From Coralloluteibacterium stylophorae (GTDB taxonomy: Bacteria > Pseudomonadota > Gammaproteobacteria > Xanthomonadales > Xanthomonadaceae), in the NCBI RefSeq assembly GCF_018122625.2, contig NZ_JAGQFT020000004.1, positions 248,001 to 312,000 on the forward strand: 64,000 nt of DNA, written 5' to 3'. Position numbers and translations under genes: made by a program. Positions 53,401 through 62,098 of this stretch are shown piece by piece (within the stretch, counting starts at the first letter, position 1; the number at the start of each line of letters is the position of its first letter). The notes below the pieces were generated by a model. The model saw only the letters and a program-made list of their open reading frames with translations, made no database searches and had not been told where the DNA came from.

Positions 53401-53439
53401 TTCGACTTTGGTCGAAGACCGCCTTCACTTCGACCAAAG
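53401..53439. promoter_or_regulatory. Perfect 12-bp inverted repeat, candidate CrbR operator
   Basis: CTTTGGTCGAAG (53406-53417) faces CTTCGACCAAAG (53428-53439) across ten bases. A nested palindrome TTCGAC-TTTG-GTCGAA (53401-53416) shares the left arm, giving three half-sites in 39 bases. It sits about 100 bases from the acs ATG and 105 from the porin ATG, and is the strongest palindrome I see in the acs/porin intergenic region. Suited to a dimeric LuxR-type activator; CrbR is the obvious candidate. Confidence 0.65.
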
Positions 53440-53512
53440 AAGAATGGCCGGGCCGTGGACACACGCCGCAAGCTCGACCGGGCCGCGCCGTCAGCGCGGG
53501 TTCACGAATTCA

Positions 53513-53518
53513 TATAAG
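53513..53518 (+). promoter_or_regulatory. -10-like TATAAG of the DcaP-type porin gene
   Basis: TATAAG in a short AT-rich stretch (ATTCATATAAG), 25 bases before the ATG at 53544; a strong GGGAGGGGAG ribosome site lies between. No good -35 is visible, which fits an activator-dependent promoter driven from the palindrome upstream. Confidence 0.45.
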
Positions 53519-53543
53519 CGGCGACCGAGGGAGGGGAGACACC

Positions 53544-54938
53544 ATGTCCAGGGCATATATTCCTGCGCGTTCACGCCTGCGGCCGCTCGCCGCAGCGCTG
53601 ACGCTGGCGCTCGCGGTGCCGGGGACGGCGATGGCGCAGACGGCCAAGGAACGCGAACTCGAGGCGCGCATCGCGCAACTCGAACGCATGGTCGAGCAGC
53701 TCGTCGCCGAGCGCGCCGCGACGCCGGCACCGAGCCCGGCGCCCACCGCCTCCCCGGCCGGGACCTCGGCGACCGCCGCGGCGACCTCGCCGGCGGTCTC
53801 GCCGCTGCCGGCCGGCGCCCAGCCGATCCAGAACACCACCATCCTCACCTCCGCGAGCCCGGGCACGAGCTTCTCCTACGGCGGCATGATCAAGTTCGAC
53901 GCGATGGTCACCGACACCAGCGACGGGCGCATGGTCGACGGCTCGGCAGGGCGCCTGTTCTACCTGCCCGGCGCGATCCCGGTCGGCGGCGACGACGCCG
54001 AGGGCGGCGATCCCTACACCGATTCGCACGCGCAGTTCTCGCGGTTCTGGTTCAGCGTCGACCACGTCACCGACGGCGGCGACAAGGTCAAGGCCTACAT
54101 CGAGGCCGACATGTTCGGCGGCGGCACCATCCTCGGCAACACGACCAACACCAACACCCACGGGCTGACCCTGCGCCACGCCTACGTGAGCTGGAACGAG
54201 TGGCTCGCCGGCCAGACCTGGTCGAACTTCATGGATGTCTCGGCGCTGCCCGAGGCGGTGGACTTCGTCGGCCCGACCGACGGCACGATCTTCTCGCGCC
54301 AGGCCCAGCTGCGTTACACCAGCGGTGCGTGGTCGGTCTCGGTCGAGAATCCGGAGACCACGATCACGCCCTATCTCGGCGGGCCCTCGGTGCGTACGGA
54401 GGACAACGTGCTGCCCGACCTGACCGCGCGCTGGATCACCAAGGGAGACTGGGGCCACTTCACCGTCGCCGGTCTGCTGCGCCAGTTCAAGAACGAGGAC
54501 GAGGACGAGGCGGGGGCGGCGGTCAGCGTGTCCGGCCGCTTCAACATCGGCGCGAGCGACGACATCCGCTACGCACTCAACGCCGGCAGCGGCATCGGCC
54601 GCTACCTCGCCTTCGGCCTCGGCAGCGACGTGGTCCAGGACGAGAACGGCGACATCCATGCGCTCGACGGCGCCGGCGGCTTCGTCGCCTGGCGCCACGC
54701 ATTCACGCCGAAGCTCCGCAGCAACCTGATGTATTCGATGGCGACCTTCGACAACGAGGTCGACTACACCGGCTACGGCGTCACCGAGAAGGCGTACTCG
54801 GTCCACGCCAACCTGATCTATTCGCCGCTGCCGAAGCTCGACGTCGGGGCGGAGCTGATCTACGGCGAGCGCTTCCTCGAGGACGAGCGCGAGGGCGACC
54901 TGAGCCGGCTGCACACGCACGTGAAGTACAGCTTCTGA
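53544..54938 (+). CDS. DcaP-like outer membrane porin
   Basis: 464 aa from ATG 53544. Sec signal peptide 1-31 (ends AMA). Residues 34-58 (KERELEARIAQLERMVEQL) form the short coiled coil seen at the N-terminus of trimeric DcaP porins, followed by a Pro/Ala/Thr linker and a beta-barrel beginning FSYGGMIKFDAMV. The chain ends in KYSF with the terminal Phe that signals barrel assembly. DcaP proteins take up dicarboxylates and related small acids. Divergent from acs and upstream of the symporter genes, so probably the outer-membrane entry for acetate or other short acids. Confidence 0.85.
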   Translation: MSRAYIPARSRLRPLAAALTLALAVPGTAMAQTAKERELEARIAQLERMVEQLVAERAATPAPSPAPTASPAGTSATAAATSPAVSPLPAGAQPIQNTTILTSASPGTSFSYGGMIKFDAMVTDTSDGRMVDGSAGRLFYLPGAIPVGGDDAEGGDPYTDSHAQFSRFWFSVDHVTDGGDKVKAYIEADMFGGGTILGNTTNTNTHGLTLRHAYVSWNEWLAGQTWSNFMDVSALPEAVDFVGPTDGTIFSRQAQLRYTSGAWSVSVENPETTITPYLGGPSVRTEDNVLPDLTARWITKGDWGHFTVAGLLRQFKNEDEDEAGAAVSVSGRFNIGASDDIRYALNAGSGIGRYLAFGLGSDVVQDENGDIHALDGAGGFVAWRHAFTPKLRSNLMYSMATFDNEVDYTGYGVTEKAYSVHANLIYSPLPKLDVGAELIYGERFLEDEREGDLSRLHTHVKYSF

Positions 54939-55156
54939 CGGCCGCGGCCAGGTCGCCGACGGGCAGCCGGCCGGTCCGGCGGGACAACGACGGCTGCACG
55001 CACGCACCGGGGACTGCCGCGGGACGCGGCGCAGCATCAGTACGCGACCGTGCGCGGCGGACCAGGCCGCGTCCGGCACGGACGGGCGCGACGCGGGCGC
55101 AGCCGCCAACGTCGGCGCCAGACCATCAAGAACAGCATTCGAACGCGGGGACCCAC

Positions 55157-55417
55157 ATGAGCGAACAGACATCGGCGAGCAACTACTGGAAGGCGAACCT
55201 CAGGATCATCTTCATCTGCATGGGCGTCTGGGCGCTCGTGTCGTTCGGCTTCGGCATCCTCCTGCGCCCGCTGCTGGCGGGGATCCCGATCGGCGGCACC
55301 GATCTGGGCTTCTGGTTCGCCCAGCAGGGTTCGATCTACACCTTCATCGTGATCATCTTCTTCTACACCTGGTACATGAACCGGCTCGATCGCGAGTACG
55401 GCGTGGACGAGCAATAA
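55157..55417 (+). CDS. DUF4212 sodium:solute symporter small subunit
   Basis: 86 aa with two membrane helices (about 16-36 and 58-74). NYWKANLRIIF, WFAQQGSIYTFI and the tail NRLDREYGVDEQ are typical of the DUF4212 small subunit paired with VC_2705-type symporters. It starts 218 bases after the porin gene; that gap holds no gene. The large subunit begins 13 bases downstream. Confidence 0.92.
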   Translation: MSEQTSASNYWKANLRIIFICMGVWALVSFGFGILLRPLLAGIPIGGTDLGFWFAQQGSIYTFIVIIFFYTWYMNRLDREYGVDEQ

Positions 55418-55430
55418 GGACCCGACGACC

Positions 55431-57206
55431 ATGGACCAGTTCACCATCAACCTGATCTTCGTCGCCGGCTCGTTCCTGCTCTACATCGGCATCGCGATCT
55501 GGGCCCGCGCAGGCTCCACCTCCGAGTTCTACGCGGCCGGACGCGGCGTGCACCCGGTCGTCAACGGTGCGGCGACGGCGGCCGACTGGATGTCGGCGGC
55601 CTCCTTCATCTCGATGGCGGGCCTGATCGCCTTCGTCGGCTACGGCAACTCCACCTACCTCATGGGCTGGACCGGCGGCTTCGTGCTGCTGGCCCTGCTG
55701 CTGGCGCCCTACCTGCGCAAGTTCGGCCGCTACACCGTGCCCGATTTCATCGGCGACCGCTTCTACAGCCGCGGGGCGCGCCTGGTCGCGGTGGCCGCGC
55801 TGCTGATCATCTCGATCACCTACGTCATCGGCCAGATGACCGGCGCCGGCGTGGCCTTCTCGCGCTTCCTGGAGGTCGATGCCACCACCGGGCTGATGAT
55901 CGCCTCCGCGGTGGTGTTCGTGTACGCGGTGCTCGGCGGCATGAAGGGCATCACCTACACCCAGCTTGCCCAGTACTGCGTGCTGATCATCGCCTACACC
56001 ATCCCGGCGGTGTTCATCTCGCTGCAGCTCACCGGCAATCCGCTGCCGCAGCTCGGCCTGTTCTCCACGCACGAGGCATCGGGCCTGCCGCTGCTGGCCC
56101 GGCTCGACCAGGTCCTGCTCGAACTCGGCTTCAACGACTACACCGGCCACCACGGCTCCACGCTCAACATGGTGCTGTTCACCCTGTCGCTGATGATCGG
56201 CACCGCGGGCCTGCCGCACGTGATCATCCGCTTCTTCACCGTGCCGAAGGTGGCCGATGCCCGCCGCTCCGCAGGCTGGGCGCTGGTGTTCATCGCCCTG
56301 CTCTACACGGTGGCACCGGCGGTGGGCTCGATGGCGCGCCTGAACATCATCACCACGATCTACCCGGACGGCGTCGAGGCCGCGCCGATCGCCTACGACG
56401 AGCGTCCGGACTGGATGCGCACCTGGGAGCAGACCGGACTGCTGCGGTTCGAGGACGTCAACGGCGACGGCCGCATCCAGTACTACAACGCCGCCAACGA
56501 AGGCTTCGCCGAGGAAGCGGCCGCGCGCGGCTGGACCGGCAACGAGATGGTGGAGTTCAACCAGGACATCCTGGTGCTGGCCAACCCCGAGATCGCACAG
56601 CTGCCGGCCTGGGTGGTCGGCCTGATCGCCGCCGGCGGCCTCGCCGCGGCGCTGTCCACCGCGGCCGGGCTGCTGCTGGCGATCTCCTCGGCGATCAGCC
56701 ACGACCTCATCAAGTCGACGCTGAAGCCCGACATCTCCGAGCGCGGCGAGCTGATGGCGGCGCGGGTGTCGATGGCGGTGGCCATCGTGATCGCGACCTA
56801 CCTCGGCCTCAATCCACCGGGCTTCGCGGCGCAGGTGGTCGCGCTGGCCTTCGGCCTGGCGGCGTCCTCGCTGTTCCCGGCGATCATGATGGGCATCTTC
56901 TCGACCCGCATGAACTCCACGGGCGCCATCGTCGGCATGCTCGTCGGCCTCGGCGCCACCGTGCTCTACATCTTCACCTACCTGGGCTGGCTCTTCATCC
57001 CCGGCACCAACATGCTCGAGAACACGCCGGACAACTGGCTGTTCGGCATCGCGCCGCCGTCCTTCGGTGCGGTCGGGGCGGTGCTCAACTTCGTCGCCGC
57101 CTACATCACGATGAAGCTGACCCGGCCCGTGCCCGAGCACGTCCGCGGCCTGGTGGAGAGCATCCGCGTGCCGCGCGGCGCGGGCGTGGCGACCGGCCAC
57201 CACTGA
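55431..57206 (+). CDS. Sodium:solute symporter large subunit, VC_2705 subfamily (ActP-like)
   Basis: 591 aa, about 13 helices. SSS-family signatures: FYAAGRGVHPVVNGAATAADWMSAASFI (in parts), VLGGMKGITYTQ, GTAGLPHVIIRFFTVP and AAALSTAAGLLLAISSAISHDL with Na+-site Ser residues. A roughly 70-residue polar insert (about 311-380) contains DVNGDGRIQ (342-350), which mimics an EF-hand calcium loop. The subfamily regularly pairs with DUF4212 and sits beside acs/CrbSR genes, so acetate or a similar short monocarboxylate is the likely substrate. Confidence 0.9.
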   Translation: MDQFTINLIFVAGSFLLYIGIAIWARAGSTSEFYAAGRGVHPVVNGAATAADWMSAASFISMAGLIAFVGYGNSTYLMGWTGGFVLLALLLAPYLRKFGRYTVPDFIGDRFYSRGARLVAVAALLIISITYVIGQMTGAGVAFSRFLEVDATTGLMIASAVVFVYAVLGGMKGITYTQLAQYCVLIIAYTIPAVFISLQLTGNPLPQLGLFSTHEASGLPLLARLDQVLLELGFNDYTGHHGSTLNMVLFTLSLMIGTAGLPHVIIRFFTVPKVADARRSAGWALVFIALLYTVAPAVGSMARLNIITTIYPDGVEAAPIAYDERPDWMRTWEQTGLLRFEDVNGDGRIQYYNAANEGFAEEAAARGWTGNEMVEFNQDILVLANPEIAQLPAWVVGLIAAGGLAAALSTAAGLLLAISSAISHDLIKSTLKPDISERGELMAARVSMAVAIVIATYLGLNPPGFAAQVVALAFGLAASSLFPAIMMGIFSTRMNSTGAIVGMLVGLGATVLYIFTYLGWLFIPGTNMLENTPDNWLFGIAPPSFGAVGAVLNFVAAYITMKLTRPVPEHVRGLVESIRVPRGAGVATGHH

Positions 57207-57225
57207 GGTCCGCCCGCCCCGGAAC

Positions 57226-57255
57226 CGGCCCGTCCCCGAGCACGGGGGCGGGCCG
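57226..57255 (+). terminator. Strong hairpin between the symporter and CBS/nucleotidyltransferase genes
   Basis: A 13-bp stem (CGGCCCG at 226-232 pairs with CGGGCCG at 249-255; inner CCCC/GGGG) closes a four-base loop. There is no T tract after it. It could end part of the transcripts, protect the symporter mRNA 3' end, or reduce expression of the downstream genes. Confidence 0.55.
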
Positions 57256-57288
57256 CAGCGTGTCTGCCCCCACCCCGAGTGCGACTGC

Positions 57289-59109
57289 GTGGCCGCGACA
57301 CCCGACGACATCGCGTTCCTGCGCACCCTGCCCCCATTCGACCTCCTGCCGGAGGCCGACATCGACCTCCTCGCGCGCCGCTGCGGGCGCGCCACCTGCG
57401 CCGCCGGCGACCGTGTCCCCGCCCCCGACACGGAGAGCGGGCGCCTCCACATCGTCGTACGCGGCGCGATCGAGATCCGCGATGCGCAGGGCGGTCTGGT
57501 CTCGCGGCTGGGCCCCGGCGACTGCTTCGGCGGGCGCGGCCTGCACCGCGAGGGCGCGGCGGCCACGACCGTGCGGGCGCTGCAGGCCTCGGTGCTGCTG
57601 CAGGTGCCCGACGACCTGCTCGACGATCTCGTCCACCGCCATCCGTTCTTCGCGGGCCGCGTGGCGCGGAGCGACGACCGGGGCGTCGAGGCGATCGGGC
57701 TCGCCGCCGCACGCGCCGCCGACCTGGTCCTGCGCGAGCCGGTGACCTGCACGCCGCAGGACCCGGTCGCCGAAGTCGCCGGCGTGATGCGCCGGCACGA
57801 CATCTCCTGCGTCCCGGTCGTGGACGGGACGCGGCTGCTCGGCATCGTCACCACCGGCGACCTCACCCGTCGGGTGCTCGCGGACGGCCGCGACCCGCGC
57901 ACGCCGGTGGCCACGGTCATGACCCGCGACCCGCTCGCGGTCGCGCCGACGGCACTGGGCGCCGACATCCTCCACACCATGCTCCAGGCGCGCATCGGCC
58001 ACCTGCCGGTGGTTGCGGCCGGGCGGCTGCTGGGCGTGGTCACCCGGACCGACCTGACCCGCTACCAGGCCCTGCTGGCGTCCGGGCTGGTGGCGCAGGT
58101 CGAGGCCGCCGCCGACGCCGTGGCGATGGCGGCGGCCACCGCATCGATCCCCCGCCTGCTGGTGCAGCTGGTCGAGGCAAACACGCCGCATTACGTGGCG
58201 ACGCGGCTGATCACCGACATCGCCGACGCCGCGACCCGCCGCCTGCTGGCACTGGCCGAGGCCGAGCTGGGCCCACCGCCGGTGCCCTACGTCTGGCTGG
58301 CCTGCGGCTCGCAGGGGCGCCAGGAGCAGTCCGGCGTCACCGACCAGGACAACTGCCTGTTCATCGACGATGCCGCGCGCGAGGCGGATCTGGGCTATTT
58401 CCAGCGGCTCGCCACCTTCGTCTGCGACGGGCTGCACCGTGCCGGTTACCTGCACTGCCCCGGCGACATGATGGCGATGAACCCGCGCTGGTGTCAGCCG
58501 CTGCGCGCCTGGCGGCGCTACTTCCACCGGTGGATCGCCCAGCCCGACCCGGAGGCGCGCATGCTGGCGAGCGTCATGTTCGACCTGCGCCCGGTCGCCG
58601 GCACCACCGCCCTGTTCGCCCCGCTGCAGGCGGAGACGCTCGCGGCGGCGGCGGCACGCCCGGTGTTCGTCGCGCACATGATCGCCAACGCCCTGCAGCA
58701 CGCGCCGCCCCTGGGCGTGTTGCGCGGCCTGTCGACGATACGTACCGGTGCGCACCGCAGGCGCCTGGACATGAAGCACGCGGGCGTGGTGCCGGTGGTG
58801 GACCTGGCGCGCCTGTACGCGCTGCAGGGGCGCATCGCGTCCGTCGGCACCCGCAGCAGGCTGCAGGCCGCGGCCGCGGCCGGGGTGGTCAGCGCCTCGG
58901 GCGCGCGCGACCTGGTCGAGGCCTACGACGTCATCGCCTCGCTGCGGCTGACACACCAGGCGCGGCTGGTGCGCAGCGGCCATGCGCCGGACAATTATCT
59001 CGCGCCGGCGGAACTGTCCGGCTTCGAGCGCGGCCACCTGCGCGACGCCTTCGTCGTCGTGCGCGGCATGCAGGCGGCCCTCGGCCACGGCCGCGCCGCA
59101 TTCACCTGA
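57289..59109 (+). CDS. DUF294 nucleotidyltransferase with cyclic-nucleotide-binding-like and CBS domains
   Basis: 606 aa from GTG 57289. A CAP_ED-like domain (about 5-125) is followed by two CBS motifs (about 145-265; ISCVPVVDGTRLLGIVTTGDL and IGHLPVVAAGRLLGVVTRTDL in parts), which usually bind adenine nucleotides. The DUF294 nucleotidyltransferase core has CGSQGRQEQSGVTDQDN (GS 340-341, Asp352, Asp354), then a helical C-terminal domain. Resembles GlnD-type transferases lacking HD/ACT parts. Orthologues sit beside the actP-like symporter in pseudomonads. Probably an energy-state sensor that modifies a partner; target unknown. Confidence 0.87.
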   Translation: MAATPDDIAFLRTLPPFDLLPEADIDLLARRCGRATCAAGDRVPAPDTESGRLHIVVRGAIEIRDAQGGLVSRLGPGDCFGGRGLHREGAAATTVRALQASVLLQVPDDLLDDLVHRHPFFAGRVARSDDRGVEAIGLAAARAADLVLREPVTCTPQDPVAEVAGVMRRHDISCVPVVDGTRLLGIVTTGDLTRRVLADGRDPRTPVATVMTRDPLAVAPTALGADILHTMLQARIGHLPVVAAGRLLGVVTRTDLTRYQALLASGLVAQVEAAADAVAMAAATASIPRLLVQLVEANTPHYVATRLITDIADAATRRLLALAEAELGPPPVPYVWLACGSQGRQEQSGVTDQDNCLFIDDAAREADLGYFQRLATFVCDGLHRAGYLHCPGDMMAMNPRWCQPLRAWRRYFHRWIAQPDPEARMLASVMFDLRPVAGTTALFAPLQAETLAAAAARPVFVAHMIANALQHAPPLGVLRGLSTIRTGAHRRRLDMKHAGVVPVVDLARLYALQGRIASVGTRSRLQAAAAAGVVSASGARDLVEAYDVIASLRLTHQARLVRSGHAPDNYLAPAELSGFERGHLRDAFVVVRGMQAALGHGRAAFT

Positions 59110-59120
59110 AGGAGCCCCGG

Positions 59121-59639
59121 ATGCTGCTCGAGTTCGTCGCCATCCTCGCCGCCGGCTTCGCCCTCGCCGGCATCGCGCTCACGCTCAACGTCCTGCTGCG
59201 ACGGCGCCTGCCGAAGTGGGTCGTGCCGGCATCGGCCGGCGCCGGCATGCTGGCCATGGCGATCTGGCTGGAATATTCCTGGTTCGAGCGGGTCACCGCG
59301 AACCTGCCGCAGGAGGTCGAGGTGGTATCGACCAACCGCCTGCGCGCCTGGTATCGCCCCTGGACCTACGTGGTGCCGCAGGTCAACCGGCTGATCGCGC
59401 TGGATCACCGCTTCGACCGGCGCAACCCCGCGCTGCCCGACCAGGTCCTCACCCGGGTGCTGCTGCTGGGACGCTGGGAGCCGTCACGGCAGTTCGGCGT
59501 GGTCCTCGACTGCGCGGGCGCGCGCCGGGCGGACCTGACCGACGAGGTGGCGTTCGCCCCGGACGGCGGGCTCGCCGGCGCGCGCTGGATCGCACTGCCG
59601 GTCGACGATGCGCTGCTGCGGGGCGCCTGCGGAGCGTGA
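59121..59639 (+). CDS. Small membrane protein of the acetate locus
   Basis: 172 aa from ATG 59121, behind AAGGAG. Two N-terminal helices (about 3-25 and 34-50) are followed by a soluble region (VEVVSTNRLRAWYRPWTYV, in parts). No family with known function is recognised. Placed between the nucleotidyltransferase and the exonuclease with gaps of 11 and 4 bases, so it is translated with them and probably works with them. Confidence 0.75.
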   Translation: MLLEFVAILAAGFALAGIALTLNVLLRRRLPKWVVPASAGAGMLAMAIWLEYSWFERVTANLPQEVEVVSTNRLRAWYRPWTYVVPQVNRLIALDHRFDRRNPALPDQVLTRVLLLGRWEPSRQFGVVLDCAGARRADLTDEVAFAPDGGLAGARWIALPVDDALLRGACGA

Positions 59640-59643
59640 CCGG

Positions 59644-61071
59644 ATGAGCCTGCGGCTGCGCATCCTGCTGTTCTTCGCCCTGCTGGGTCTGGGCGCGGTG
59701 GCGGCGATGACGGTGGGCGCGGCGTTCGCGTCCGCGCGCGCAGCCAGCGCGGAGGCGACCCGGGCGCTGCTGGTCGCCTCGGTGGTCGCCGGGGTGCTGA
59801 TCCTGGTGCTGGTGGCGGCGGTGTGGCTGCTCTTCGACGCCCATGTCGCGCGCGCGATCGAGGCCCTGGCGGGGGCGCTGCGCGTCCGTGCCCACGGCGG
59901 CGTCGACACCGCCGTCGACGAGGCGGCGGCGCGCTACCTCGGGGATCTCGCGCCCGCGGCGGCGGCCCTGAGCCGGCGCCTCGCCGCCGCGCGCGATGCC
60001 GAGGCCGAAGCCATCGCCCGCGAGACGACGCGGCTGGCGCTCGACACCACGCGGCTGGAGGCCGTGCTGGCGCACCTTCCGCTGGCGGTGCTGGCCTGCA
60101 GCGGCGACCATCGGGTGGTCCTGCACAACGCCCTGGCGCTGGACTGCGTCGGCGCCGACCCCGGGCCGGGACTCGACCGCGACCTGCGCGCGCACCTGGA
60201 CGCCGGCGCCGTGGTCGACGCCCGCGCGCAGCTGCTCGCCGACGCGGGCGCCGACCCGGTCCGCCGCTTCACCTGCCGGACCCTGGCCCAGCGCCCGCTG
60301 GACGCATGGATGCGCCTGCTGCCCGGCGCCGAGTGGGAGGGGGCGGACGGGCCGGGCTATCTGCTTGTCCTCGACCGCGCGCCGGGACGCCCGGTCCCGG
60401 CGGCGCGCGCAGGCATCGTCCATGATTTCGAGCTGCTCTCGCGCCGGCGCGGCGACCCCGCCGGCGAGGCCTCCCTGCACGCGCTCGCCTGTGTCGTGTT
60501 CGACACCGAGACCACCGGGCTGCTGCCGTCGCAGGACGCGATCGTGCAGATCGCCGCGGTCCGCATCGTCAACGGCCGCGTCGTGGCGGGCGACACCTTC
60601 GAGACCCTGGTCGATCCCCGACGGCCGATCCCTGCCGGCGCCACGGCGATCCACGGCATCGACGACGACGCGGTCGCCGGTGCGCCGCGGGTGGCGGACG
60701 CCGCCGCCCGCTTCCACCGCTTCGCCGGCGACAGCGTGCTGGTGGCGCACAACGCGGCCTTCGACATGGCCTTCCTGCGCCGTGCGGAGGCCGCCTGCGG
60801 CTGCCGTTTCCGGCAGCCGGTGCTCGACACCGTGCTGCTGTCGGCAGCCGTGTTCGGCACCGCCGAGGACCATTCGCTCGATGCGCTGTGCCGGCGGCTT
60901 GAGGTGACCATTCCCGCGGGCGCACGGCACACCGCCATGGGCGACGCGGTCGCCACCGCCGAGGCGTTCCTGCGTCTGCTGGCGGTGCTGCGCGGACGCG
61001 GCCTGGTCACGCTCGATGCGGTCATGGCGGAGACGGCGCAGCACGCGCGCATGCTGCGCATGACCCACTGA
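59644..61071 (+). CDS. Membrane-anchored DEDDh 3'-5' exonuclease with sensor-like N-terminus
   Basis: 475 aa from ATG 59644. Two membrane helices (about 5-28 and 42-64) and a HAMP-like/coiled linker lead to a PAS-like stretch (LAHLPLAVLACSGDHRVVLHN, about 143-162). The C-terminal nuclease is of the DNA polymerase III epsilon type with all DEDDh residues: Asp287 and Glu289 (FDTETTG), Asp374 (HNAAFD), His429 and Asp434 (HTAMGDAVAT). The build is that of a membrane sensor whose output is a nuclease. Last gene of the symporter operon. Nucleic-acid substrate and trigger unknown. Confidence 0.87.
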   Translation: MSLRLRILLFFALLGLGAVAAMTVGAAFASARAASAEATRALLVASVVAGVLILVLVAAVWLLFDAHVARAIEALAGALRVRAHGGVDTAVDEAAARYLGDLAPAAAALSRRLAAARDAEAEAIARETTRLALDTTRLEAVLAHLPLAVLACSGDHRVVLHNALALDCVGADPGPGLDRDLRAHLDAGAVVDARAQLLADAGADPVRRFTCRTLAQRPLDAWMRLLPGAEWEGADGPGYLLVLDRAPGRPVPAARAGIVHDFELLSRRRGDPAGEASLHALACVVFDTETTGLLPSQDAIVQIAAVRIVNGRVVAGDTFETLVDPRRPIPAGATAIHGIDDDAVAGAPRVADAAARFHRFAGDSVLVAHNAAFDMAFLRRAEAACGCRFRQPVLDTVLLSAAVFGTAEDHSLDALCRRLEVTIPAGARHTAMGDAVATAEAFLRLLAVLRGRGLVTLDAVMAETAQHARMLRMTH

Positions 61072-61117
61072 CCCGGCGGCGAGACCCGGCCGGACGCCTG
61101 CGGCGGGCGGCGCAGGG

Positions 61118-61498
61118 TCAGCGCAGCGGCGAGGCGAGTTCGCGGGCGTCCAGCGTGCCGTCGCGGTCGCTGTCGAGGCGGTCGAACACGCGCTCCAGCG
61201 CCTGCGTGCGCCGCTCCCGCGAAACCGGGGCCGATTCGGCGAAGGGCAGCTCGGCGCCGGCGAGGACACCGTCGCCGTCGCGGTCCATCGTCTCGAAGGC
61301 GCGCATCGAGTGGGCCACGTACTCCTCGCGGGAGATCCGCCCGTCGCCGTCGTCGTCGATCCGGCGCAGGTAATCCTCGGGGGTCCGGGGCAGCGGCTGC
61401 GGCGCCCGGGCGGCGACAGCCTCCGCGGCGGCGAACGCCGCGAGCAGGATCGGCCCGGCGAGGCGGCGCCGACGCGCGGCCTCAGGCGCCTTCGACAT
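61118..61498 (-). CDS. Exported EF-hand protein
   Basis: 126 aa. A basic start and hydrophobic segment (about 13-30) form a signal peptide or anchor. Three canonical EF-hand loops: 48-59 (DDDGDGRISREE), 72-83 (DRDGDGVLAGAE) and 109-120 (DSDRDGTLDARE), each with the 12th-position Glu. Likely a periplasmic calcium-binding protein. Its start overlaps the SRPBCC gene stop by 17 bases on the same strand. Confidence 0.88.
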   Translation of the reverse strand: MSKAPEAARRRRLAGPILLAAFAAAEAVAARAPQPLPRTPEDYLRRIDDDGDGRISREEYVAHSMRAFETMDRDGDGVLAGAELPFAESAPVSRERRTQALERVFDRLDSDRDGTLDARELASPLR

Positions 61499-62003
61499 AC
61501 CGCCGCAGCGCCTCCAGGCTCGTGATGAGCATGCGGTGGCGGTCGGGATCGTCGGTGAGCACGGGCGGCGACGGCAGCGGCTCGTCGTCGCAGGCCAGCT
61601 CCACGTGCATGCGCGTGGTGTCCTTCTCGCTCCCGCGCAGCAGCTTCAGCCCGTAGTGGCGCGGACCGTAGCCGGCCCGCCTGCCGATCATGGTCAGGCC
61701 CAGCTCGCGGCCGGGCTCCCAGTCGCTGACCTCGAAGGCCTGCTCGACGTGGTCGCCGTTGAGCACGCGGCCGATGCGCCAGCGGCTGCCGACCCCGAGC
61801 ATGCCGCGGCTGAGCCATTCCACGCCGTCGACGCCCGGCATCCACTCGCGCCAGCGCTTGATGTCGCCGATGGCGGCGAAGACCCGCTCCGGCGGCGCGG
61901 CGATCTCGAAATCGAACGCGTCGGCTCCGCCCTCGGCCGCGGCCTCGACGCGCGGCGGATCGGCCTCGGGCGCTGGATGCACGGGGTTGGGTCGCGTTCG
62001 CAT
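61482..62003 (-). CDS. SRPBCC-family protein (polyketide cyclase/START-like)
   Basis: 173 aa from ATG 62003. DFEIAAPPERVFAAIGDIKRWREWMPGV (in parts) is the typical beginning of the helix-grip fold, followed by WRIGRVLNGDHVEQAFEVSDWEPGREL. The fold binds hydrophobic ligands in a deep cavity; ligand unknown. Lies between the desaturase gene and the EF-hand gene on the same strand, with about 95 bases to the desaturase. Confidence 0.85.
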   Translation of the reverse strand: MRTRPNPVHPAPEADPPRVEAAAEGGADAFDFEIAAPPERVFAAIGDIKRWREWMPGVDGVEWLSRGMLGVGSRWRIGRVLNGDHVEQAFEVSDWEPGRELGLTMIGRRAGYGPRHYGLKLLRGSEKDTTRMHVELACDDEPLPSPPVLTDDPDRHRMLITSLEALRRYVEGA

Positions 62004-62098
62004 CGCGTGAGCGTGCGCGCGCGGGCGCGTCGATGCAAGCCTGGAAACGACCGGACGCCGCGACGGGCGCGGCGTCCGCTCAGGTTCGGCGGCGGAAC

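Noticed and set aside
54939-55156. Small gene between the porin and the DUF4212 gene.
   Set aside because: No frame with a plausible start, ribosome site and protein-like composition; treated as a 218-base leader/intergenic region.
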